Below, piece after piece: positions 6,044 through 11,059 of a DNA stretch of 11,059 nt. The stretch covers positions 1-11,059 of the forward strand of contig BNUP01000075.1 of assembly GCA_025997455.1 (NCBI GenBank), written 5' to 3'. Origin of the DNA: Fibrobacterales bacterium (GTDB lineage Bacteria; Fibrobacterota; Fibrobacteria; Fibrobacterales; Fibrobacteraceae). Under the pieces are notes generated by a model, which saw only the letters and a list, made by a program, of their open reading frames with translations, was not told the origin of the DNA and did not search any database. Position 1 is the stretch's first letter, and every line of letters begins with the position of its first letter. The translations under genes were made by a program, and so were the position numbers.

Positions 6044-6165
6044 TTATTTTGGTAAAGAATCAAATTCTTTTTTTAACTTCCACAATTCCGTTCCTTGAGT
6101 TATAATATCATCCCTATAATTTGTGTAATAGTTGATTAGTTTTGCCAAGTGCAGAAAATGGCGGT
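6044..6165 (-). pseudogene. C-terminal gene fragment of unknown family
   Basis: The minus-strand frame ending at TAA 6046-6044 reads LAKLINYYTNYRDDIITQGT then ELWKLKKEFDSLPK, which looks like genuine helical protein. Further upstream the same frame becomes basic and low in sense and overlaps the better plus-strand fragment at 6142-6357, so I stop it near 6165. I do not recognise a family. It converges on the remnant at 5956-6030 with 13 bases between the stops. Confidence 0.3.
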
Positions 6166-6357
6166 TCATCTGTTGAAGATTCTCTTCTCTTTGATTTTGC
6201 AGTTTCCAAAAAACAGTTTGTTCCCGGCGATTCTGTCTCAATATCCTTAAAACTCGGCGGACAATCTGAGACCGGCTGGCACGCCCGCATTTATGCTCAA
6301 GATTCAAAAGGAAATTCCATATTTGATATTTCTGCAGATACAATAGGGAACTTCTAA
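6142..6357 (+). pseudogene. Fragment of a beta-sandwich-like protein, terminated by a repeat
   Basis: The frame encodes about 71 residues with protein-like composition: LLFDFAVSKKQFVPGDSVSI, then SLKLGGQSETGWHARIYAQD. The 'F.PGDsVsIslkl' pattern is like a first strand pair of Ig-like or surface-protein domains. There is an in-frame TGA just upstream (6133-6135), no ATG and no Shine-Dalgarno. The stop codon TAA is supplied by the TTCTAA at the left edge of the composite repeat (6352), so both ends look broken. Function unknown. Confidence 0.4.
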
Positions 6358-6494
6358 AAATTGCTAAAATATCATCTTTGGCACTTGCAATTTTTAGAAC
6401 AACGGCGAAAATAACGAAATTTGAGCATTTTACTTTCGCCAATGTTGCTTGGTAACTTCTAAAATTTCAAAAAATTGAATTTTTAGAAGTTACC
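6352..6494 (+). repeat. Composite three-hairpin repeat, copy 3
   Basis: Hairpin A pairs TTCTAAAAATTGC (6352-6364) with 6387-6399 (13 bp). After CAAC, GGCGAAA (6404-6410) pairs with TTTCGCC (6434-6440). After a 10-nt linker AATGTTGCTT, hairpin B pairs 6451-6464 with 6481-6494 (14 bp) and continues with TTCAA/TTGAA. Element spacing matches the copies at 1056 and 8587, while arm sequences differ and stay complementary. The following 6495-6569 is AT-rich with nothing recognisable. Confidence 0.85.
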
Positions 6495-6569
6495 TTAAAT
6501 TGTTTAAGGTTATATGTGCAAAAATCGTGCCATAAATAAAAACATATTGAACCGAATATATCACATCGG

Positions 6570-7190
6570 TCACCTGATAAAATCTGTTTGTGCCCACGGT
6601 TCGGGTTCGGGGATTTTTACTCCTGCTTTTTTTCCCGATTCAATGCACTTCAAAAGCCACGCCATATTTGCACCCAAACGACGCATAGTTTGCATACCTT
6701 CCAAATCTTTGCGAACTTGTTCGGGGTTTGAGCCGTGCACCTGATTCCAATATTGCGATGATACCACGGGCATATTGCTTATGGTGAAATATTTGTTGAG
6801 TTGGTCAAACGCGGCAGATGCTCCGCCTCTTCTGCAACTTACTACTGCGGCGGCTGGTTTATTTGCCAAATCTCCCCGTGCAAAGAAAAATAATCTGTCC
6901 ATAAACGAAGTGATTTTTCCGCCTGCGGCGGCAAAATGAACGGGCGAACCGAATATAAATCCATCGGCTGTTTTAGCGATTTCCGCAAATTCATTCACAA
7001 TGTCATCAACTTTGCATTTGTGCGTTTCAAAGCAAACTCCGCAACCGCCGCATCCAGGAATTGCATCTTTTCCGAGTTGGAATATGTCTGTATCAATACC
7101 GTTTTTTTGAAGTTCCGTTGCAACTTCCGTGAGTGCGGTGTAAGTACATCCGTTTTTGTGAGGGCTTCCATTGACCAAGATAACTTTCAT
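6570..7190 (-). CDS. Iron-sulfur flavoprotein-like NADPH-dependent FMN reductase
   Basis: The 206-residue flavodoxin-fold protein starts MKVILVNGSPHKNGCTYTAL, where S9-P-H-K-N-G-C-T-Y forms the FMN phosphate loop. Residues 47-59 hold C47, C50, C53 and C59 (C-x2-C-x2-C-x5-C), the spacing of the compact 4Fe-4S motif of Isf-type iron-sulfur flavoproteins. FIFGSPVHFAAAGGKITSFM (79-98) is the second flavin-binding loop. Such proteins are cytoplasmic electron carriers or quinone/oxygen reductases, common in anaerobes; the substrate here is unknown. The ATG at 7190 follows the leader repeat, with 3 nt between the CTATCTTCCC module and the start. It is separated from rnhB by 151 bases of repeat. Confidence 0.85.
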   Translation of the reverse strand: MKVILVNGSPHKNGCTYTALTEVATELQKNGIDTDIFQLGKDAIPGCGGCGVCFETHKCKVDDIVNEFAEIAKTADGFIFGSPVHFAAAGGKITSFMDRLFFFARGDLANKPAAAVVSCRRGGASAAFDQLNKYFTISNMPVVSSQYWNQVHGSNPEQVRKDLEGMQTMRRLGANMAWLLKCIESGKKAGVKIPEPEPWAQTDFIR

Positions 7191-7341
7191 AACGGGAAGA
7201 TAGTTAATTGAGAGTAGAGAGTAGAGAGTAGAGAGTGGGGAGTGGGGAATAGAGTGTAAAGTTGAAAGTTAAAAGTGTAAAGTTGAGAACTCGGCATTGC
7301 TTTTGGGGAGAAGGGGAAATTGGGTGTAAAGTGTAAAGTTA
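7191..7341 (-). repeat. Leader repeat L5, upstream of the flavoprotein gene
   Basis: On the minus strand this reads toward the flavoprotein start with TTTACAC blocks, the core variant GCAATGCCGAGTTCTC (7300-7285), more TTTACAC and TTCAACT blocks, a 7-bp tandem array and CTATCTTCCC (7203-7194), ending 3 nt before the ATG. It is the longest copy, with the TTTACAC module on both sides of the core. Confidence 0.78.
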
Positions 7342-7362
7342 TTACTCTCTACTCTCTACTCT
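7211..7362. repeat. 7-bp tandem array and its 19-bp inverted partner
   Basis: AGAGTAG is repeated from 7211 (three perfect units, then three decayed units to about 7252). The first 19 bases (7211-7229) are exactly complementary to 7344-7362. The right arm forms the last codons of rnhB (RVESRE). The pair encloses most of the leader repeat. Confidence 0.8.
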
Positions 7363-8058
7363 TTTGATATGCGGTGTGTTAAACGACCTTCTGTGAATAG
7401 GGCAAAGTCCAAATTCGCAAATTGCAGATTCGTGTAATTTTGTTCCGTAGCCTTTATGTTTTTCAAAGCCGTATTGCGGAAATTGCTCCGCAAATTTTCT
7501 CATTAAACGGTCTCTATGCACCTTTGCAAAAATAGATGCTGCGGCAATGCACGCCACTCTTCCGTCGCCTTTAATAATAGGCATTTGCAATTCCTCCGAA
7601 ATTTCGCGAATATACAAGTTGCCATCTACAAGAATTTTGAGTTCTCCTTTTTCTAAAATTTGCGGCGTAGAACTACTTTCCGATGACCGTTTTTGAGCGA
7701 CAACATATTGCAACGCCCGCCTCATCGCCAAAAAATCGGCATTCAAAATCCCAATTTCATCTATCTCTTGTGCAGATGCCTCGCCGATGCCGTAAAATTC
7801 GCAACAACTCGGCAAATCTTCAAAAATTTTTTCCCTCTGCAATTCGGTTAATTTTTTAGAATCGTTCAAGAGATTCGGCAGTTTTGCTCCGTTCTTCAAA
7901 ATCACCGCCGCCGCCACAACCGGTCCCGCAAGCGGTCCCCTGCCCGCCTCATCAATCCCCACCAACGCCGTCTCGAAATGTTTTTCTAAAATATTTTGTG
8001 CCTGCAAAAGCGTTAGGTCTTGCGGCAACAATTCTAAATGGTAGAAGTTTTTATTCAA
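7342..8058 (-). CDS. rnhB: Ribonuclease HII
   Basis: Cytoplasmic endonuclease that cuts RNA in RNA-DNA hybrids and at single ribonucleotides in DNA. The type 2 RNase H signature GIDEAGRGPLAGPVVAAAV (34-52) supplies D36 and E37. ILVDGN gives D145 and IKGDGR gives D165, completing the DEDD site, followed by CIAAASIFAKVHRD. At 238 residues it is somewhat long because of an N-terminal segment of about 30 residues and a Ser-rich insertion (about 124-137). The likely start is TTG 8058, overlapping the hemH stop by 8 nt; a later start is possible. The C-terminal RVESRE is encoded by a tandem-repeat arm. Last gene of folA-hemH-rnhB. Confidence 0.94.
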   Translation of the reverse strand: MNKNFYHLELLPQDLTLLQAQNILEKHFETALVGIDEAGRGPLAGPVVAAAVILKNGAKLPNLLNDSKKLTELQREKIFEDLPSCCEFYGIGEASAQEIDEIGILNADFLAMRRALQYVVAQKRSSESSSTPQILEKGELKILVDGNLYIREISEELQMPIIKGDGRVACIAAASIFAKVHRDRLMRKFAEQFPQYGFEKHKGYGTKLHESAICEFGLCPIHRRSFNTPHIKRVESRE

Positions 8059-9229
8059 AATTTACCGAGAGATAATTTTTTAATCCGCTTACCCAAACTT
8101 CGTCTGTGTTCAGGCAGGGAACACGACTCCAAAATTGCCCGCCTTCGCGTTCAAAATAAGCACGGAGTTCATCGTCTATTTCTATTATTGTTTCCAAATT
8201 GTCGCTTACAAAACCAGGACACACCACCATAATTGCGGCATTTTTTTTTGCGAGTTTTAGAACGACTTCTCGAACAGACGGTTCAAGCCATTTCCCGTTG
8301 ATATTGAATTTACTTTGAAAAGATAAGTGATATTTTAAGCGGAACGGGAGTTTTGCAAAAATCAGGCGGACGGTTGTTTCGCAGTCTTGGAAATACGGGT
8401 CGCCGTTTGCGATGCATTTTTTTGGAATTCCGTGAAAGGAAAATACTATGTCTGTGGGTTTAACGGCGGCTTGATTGTAAGTTTTTTTTATGCTTTCCAT
8501 AAGGGCATTTATGTAAAAATCTTCTCCTGCAAAACCTTTATCAAAAAGGATAAGTTTGGGGGTTGCCTGCGAACTATTTGTGGAAACCTCTAAAAACTCC
8601 CCTGAATCATAAATTCGTAAATCTGGAGTTTTTAGAGGCGACGGCGAATCGTCATTCGGCAAGCACTTTCGTAGTTCGCCCTTGTCGCTTAGAGAACCTC
8701 TACCAACCACTTGCGAGGTTAATAGAGGTTCTCTTGTCATACTCGTGCCCCGACACGAATATCCAAAAAGTGCAGTATCGGATTTCCCGTTCAAGTTGGA
8801 GAATGACAATGAAGACTTAAAATATTGAAGAGCCGCTTCGGTGGTTGCACCGCTCCTCTGCGGATGTAACGGAAAAATTACAATTTTTTCATAACCCTGT
8901 TCTGCCAATTCTCTAATTGCACTCTGCGGATTTGGGTCGCCTGCATATAAAAAACAGTGTGCATTGCCGGTTTTTTCGGCGAGTTTGCGGGTGTTGTATA
9001 GGAGAGGCATTTCTCCGCTTTCGCTATTGTTTAACATTGTCTCATAATGTTTTGCGGTTTTGGGGGAACGCTGCGGTAATATAAACCATTTCAATATTTG
9101 TTTCCAAAACGGAGGTTGGGGAGAAATTACAAGCGGGTCGCTCAAAAAATTTCTTTGATATTCGCGAACTTCATCTACGGCAGGAGTTTTGGGCGAACCA
9201 ATTTGCACTAAGAGAACTGCGGTTTTCAT
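8051..9229 (-). CDS. hemH: Ferrochelatase with an in-frame repeat-derived insertion
   Basis: Inserts ferrous iron into porphyrin at the end of heme synthesis. Family landmarks, numbered from ATG 9229: MKTAVLLVQIGSPKTP (1-16), FLSDPLVI (28-35), FPLHPQRSGATTEAA (119-133), FSFHGIPKK with metal/proton residue H266, and CPGFVSDNLETIIEID with E346. The start overlaps the folA stop as ATGA. Ferrochelatases are usually about 310-340 residues; this is 392. The excess lies at residues about 138-222, between the YPQYS-equivalent strand and the PKLILFD strand, and residues 166-215 are exactly the composite repeat at 8587-8734. Residues about 141-165 come from a second palindrome. The frame is uninterrupted and all catalytic residues remain, so the enzyme may tolerate a surface loop, or activity may be lost. 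Confidence 0.93.
   Translation of the reverse strand: MKTAVLLVQIGSPKTPAVDEVREYQRNFLSDPLVISPQPPFWKQILKWFILPQRSPKTAKHYETMLNNSESGEMPLLYNTRKLAEKTGNAHCFLYAGDPNPQSAIRELAEQGYEKIVIFPLHPQRSGATTEAALQYFKSSLSFSNLNGKSDTALFGYSCRGTSMTREPLLTSQVVGRGSLSDKGELRKCLPNDDSPSPLKTPDLRIYDSGEFLEVSTNSSQATPKLILFDKGFAGEDFYINALMESIKKTYNQAAVKPTDIVFSFHGIPKKCIANGDPYFQDCETTVRLIFAKLPFRLKYHLSFQSKFNINGKWLEPSVREVVLKLAKKNAAIMVVCPGFVSDNLETIIEIDDELRAYFEREGGQFWSRVPCLNTDEVWVSGLKNYLSVNFE
8587..8734 (+). repeat. Composite three-hairpin repeat, copy 2, inside hemH
   Basis: Hairpin A pairs CCTCTAAAAACTCC (8587-8600) with 8625-8638 (14 bp). After CGAC, GGCGAA (8643-8648) pairs with TTCGCC (8675-8680). After CTTGTCGCTT, hairpin B pairs AGAGAACCTCTA (8691-8702) with 8723-8734, plus AACC/GGTT. 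Length 148 nt equals copy 1 with every module in register. It lies antisense to hemH and is read there as open codons for residues 166-215. Confidence 0.88.
8736..8807. repeat. Imperfect GTCAT...ATGAC palindrome inside hemH
   Basis: GTCATACTCG (8736-8745) and its partner ending GGAGAATGAC (8798-8807) are near-complementary ends. AATATCC (8759-8765 region) faces GGATTT (8780-8785). The 72-nt span is 24 codons, in frame with hemH, and it abuts the composite repeat. It resembles the common GTCATTC-type palindromes that also touch the rluD 3' end and 5922-5955. Confidence 0.6.
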
Positions 9230-9795
9230 TCCCTTTCCCAAATTGTAAAATCGTAATCATATATATTTTTGGCATCCGCAAAATTCTTTATTTCACTGAT
9301 TTTACGAAAATTCAAATTTTCCCCAAATACAACGCGGCTATTTTCAATAAATTGAGAGATTTTGTGCGTTGCGGGTTCGGCAAAGGCAGGGAGGGAATTA
9401 TAAGCAGGAAAATATACATCGCCCTCAAAGTCTTTATGAATAACCGTTACATAAAGTTTTTGGCAAAACGGCAACGCCTCTTCATATATCTCCGCTCCGC
9501 CTATTACAAAGCATTCGTCTGAACCCGTTTTTTCAGCAATATTAAAAGCATCTTGCAAATTGGCGGCAATTTCGCAACCAAAAGCGGTGAAATTCGGATT
9601 ACGGGTGAGAATAATATTTGTTCTTTCGGGCAGGGGGCGCAATATGCTTTCGTAATTCTTTCGACCCATTATTATAGGATGCCCAAGCGTTGTTTTTTTG
9701 AAGTATTGCAAATCTGCAGGCATCCGCCAAGGCAAGGAATTGTCTTTACCTATTACACCGTTTTCGGAAATTGCAACGATTATTGAAATTTGCAC
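9226..9795 (-). CDS. folA: Dihydrofolate reductase
   Basis: Reduces dihydrofolate to tetrahydrofolate with NADPH. From GTG 9795 the protein is 189 residues: VQISIIVAISENGVIGKDNS (1-20), LPWRMPADLQYFKK (21-34) with proton-donor D28, IIMGRKNYES (41-50) and FVIGGAEIYEEAL (96-108). It ends YDYDFTIWERE as in other DHFRs. Between the last conserved strands, about residues 140-172, it has a longer stretch than the usual 160-residue enzyme. GTG is chosen because the fold begins there. An upstream TTG at 9855 would translate leader repeat (MHCRVLHTPHATPQ), which is untypical. CTACCTTCCC ends 3 nt before the GTG; no Shine-Dalgarno. The stop overlaps hemH by ATGA, implying coupling. Confidence 0.94.
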   Translation of the reverse strand: MQISIIVAISENGVIGKDNSLPWRMPADLQYFKKTTLGHPIIMGRKNYESILRPLPERTNIILTRNPNFTAFGCEIAANLQDAFNIAEKTGSDECFVIGGAEIYEEALPFCQKLYVTVIHKDFEGDVYFPAYNSLPAFAEPATHKISQFIENSRVVFGENLNFRKISEIKNFADAKNIYDYDFTIWERE

Positions 9796-9898
9796 AGAGG
9801 GAAGGTAGAAAGTTTGGGGTGTGGCGTGTGGGGTGTGGAGAACTCGGCAGTGCAAGGGTTGAAAGCGTAAAGTTGAAAGTTGGGAAATGGAGAGAAAT
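9796..9898 (-). repeat. Leader repeat L6, between the methyltransferase and folA
   Basis: On the minus strand: AACTTTCAACTTTACGCTTT block, core TGCACTGCCGAGTTCTCC (9854-9837), CACACC-type units and TTTCTACCTTCCC (9811-9799), then 3 nt and the folA GTG. Closest in module order to L1. It fills the whole interval from the methyltransferase stop to folA. Confidence 0.8.
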
Positions 9899-11059
9899 TT
9901 AATTGAATAGCGATGGATATTCTACGAACTCCAATATGGACGAAATTTTTCCGGGTTGTGCCCAATTCATTGTGCCTTCTGCTTTGAAAGAGTGCAAATA
10001 CTCCTCAACTTTGGGATTTTGCAATTTTTCTAAAATTTGCTCCGCAGTGCTTTGTTCCGCACAAGGAATAAACGCCTGCAAGGACTGATTAACTTGCCAA
10101 TCATTTTTAAAAATTTGCGGATTAAATGTACTTTTTCCATACGCTTCCCAAACAATTTTATATGGAGAAAAATTATAAGCACCAACACCCAAAAGAGCCC
10201 ACCAAATTCCTCTTTTTATTTGTGCCTGTATAATTGTTCCTTTGCGATTTGTCAATTTTTCCTTATGATTTTGCAAATAAGAAAATAACAACGGTTCATT
10301 TTTAACCTCTTGTTCCGTAAGAGGTTTACCGATATTGTTATATGGTAAAAGAACCCATTTTTGCGGTTCATCACAATCTTTAAAATTATTTGAAGTTATC
10401 AATGGATAAACAAACTTGGTCGGTAATGTCCATTTTTTATTTACCAAGCAAATATTTTCATCTATTTTTTCAAAATCCTTAAATACAAAGACATCAATCG
10501 CTCCACAAGGATTTATACCTTGTCGCGGCTTTGATTTTTTTGAAACTGTTATTTTTGGAACATCTACGGGATTAAATAATTCATTCGCCTCAATATCCTT
10601 TTTATGCCATTCATTATTTTCAAAATTGTAATACGAAATGCGTGAACTTTCTTTCTTTTCTCTTGTAAAAGCGGCAATTCCATAGCGCGTGGATATTCCG
10701 ATAAAAGCATCTACCTTATCAAAATCGTAAATTGAGTTGAGATAATAAATTTTATTTTTCGCATTAAAAAGTTTAAATGTTTTATGAACCCCATCATTAA
10801 AAAATAATGATAAAGGAAGAAAAAATACCGATTTTCCATTTTCTTTTAAATTATTAACCATTGCTTTTTGAATAATTAAAGCGGCAATATCTATTCTTGC
10901 ACCCCCAAGCAGTAATTTTTTAGCATTTTCAATTAAATTATATTCAAAAAAATATTTTTTTATATGTTCTTTATATTCATTTGGCAAGTCGGTAAAATTA
11001 CACCAAGGAGGGTTTCCAAAAAGAATGTCAAATTCTTTATTTTCATATTCTAAAAAATC
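9899..11059 (-). CDS. N6-adenine DNA methyltransferase, C-terminal part (5' end outside window)
   Basis: The frame is open to the right edge, so the gene is partial; 386 residues are visible. Near the edge it reads FDILFGNPPWCNFTDLPNEY, where NPPW (residues 16-19 of the visible part) is catalytic motif IV of N6-adenine (gamma-class) methyltransferases. KENGKSVFFLPLSLFFNDG follows as the conserved strand after the catalytic site. The remainder (GIAAFTREKK, IKRGIWWALLGVGAYNFSPY) resembles the target-recognition half of Eco57I/type IIG or HsdM-like enzymes. The SAM-binding motif I should lie beyond the edge. A restriction domain or partner is not visible, so restriction-modification versus solitary methylation is undecided. 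A TTG at 10987 is internal, not a start. Confidence 0.82.
   Translation of the reverse strand, partial: DFLEYENKEFDILFGNPPWCNFTDLPNEYKEHIKKYFFEYNLIENAKKLLLGGARIDIAALIIQKAMVNNLKENGKSVFFLPLSLFFNDGVHKTFKLFNAKNKIYYLNSIYDFDKVDAFIGISTRYGIAAFTREKKESSRISYYNFENNEWHKKDIEANELFNPVDVPKITVSKKSKPRQGINPCGAIDVFVFKDFEKIDENICLVNKKWTLPTKFVYPLITSNNFKDCDEPQKWVLLPYNNIGKPLTEQEVKNEPLLFSYLQNHKEKLTNRKGTIIQAQIKRGIWWALLGVGAYNFSPYKIVWEAYGKSTFNPQIFKNDWQVNQSLQAFIPCAEQSTAEQILEKLQNPKVEEYLHSFKAEGTMNWAQPGKISSILEFVEYPSLFN

Noticed and set aside
6166..6442. Upstream half of the minus-strand frame that ends at 6044
   Set aside because: It is the complement of a more protein-like plus-strand fragment and of the composite repeat; only the last 40 or so residues look genuine.
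7211..7252. Short tandem array considered as CRISPR
   Set aside because: Units are 7 bp and contiguous, with no spacers and no cas genes.
9796..9855. 20-residue N-terminal extension of dihydrofolate reductase
   Set aside because: It is a translation of the leader repeat from a TTG; the fold starts at GTG 9795.
1..11059. tRNA, rRNA or known riboswitch
   Set aside because: No cloverleaf with T-loop sequence, rRNA segment or recognisable riboswitch core was seen by eye; a covariance search could still reveal a cryptic one.

Overview
The window is an ordinary bacterial housekeeping segment heavily invaded by short repeats and gene remnants. Gene-level signals are a flagellin behind a sigma-28-type promoter, lexA with a GAAC-N4-GTTC operator, rluD-lspA, an iron-sulfur flavoprotein-like reductase, rnhB, hemH, folA, and the C-terminal part of an N6-adenine DNA methyltransferase cut by the right edge. 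Two Rpn/PD-(D/E)XK 'transposase' genes, one intact and one truncated, are also present. The organism is probably a motile, moderately AT-rich bacterium. The Rpn proteins and the repeat style remind me of Fibrobacterota or relatives, but that is a guess; nothing here fixes the phylum.

Layout. 1-1265: leader repeat, intact Rpn nuclease, composite three-hairpin repeat. 1269-2554: leader-repeat fragment, sigma-28 promoter, structured leader, flagellin, intrinsic terminator. 2590-3259: repeat fragment, truncated Rpn gene whose break lies at a solo hairpin, then the LexA box. 3281-3922: lexA. 3949-4090: G/C-rich inverted repeats. 5751 down to 4092: lspA-rluD, overlapping, with repeat-derived codons ending rluD. 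5752-6500: leader repeat and a graveyard of three gene fragments, ending in a second composite repeat. 7190-6570: flavoprotein. 9795 down to 7342: folA-hemH-rnhB, translationally overlapping. hemH carries a third composite repeat and a second palindrome inserted in frame. 11059 down to 9899: methyltransferase.

Two repeat families are the most unusual content. (1) A composite three-hairpin element of 143-148 nt occurs three times with nearly fixed spacing (A arm 48-52, 4, middle 37-38, 10, B arm 44). Its arms differ in sequence but keep complementarity. One copy lies inside the hemH reading frame, as Rickettsia palindromic elements do in their host genes. A solo B hairpin sits at the truncation point of the second Rpn gene. 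(2) A C-rich, G-poor leader repeat contains TGCACTGCCGAGTTCTCC. In four cases it ends in (TTT)CTACCTTCCC, or a close variant, 3-5 nt before a start codon, always in the gene's sense orientation.

The housekeeping genes work in separate processes: lipoprotein signal-peptide removal and 23S rRNA pseudouridylation (lspA-rluD), folate and heme synthesis with RNA removal from DNA (folA-hemH-rnhB), the SOS switch (lexA) and motility (flagellin). The repeats, not a shared pathway, tie the window together.
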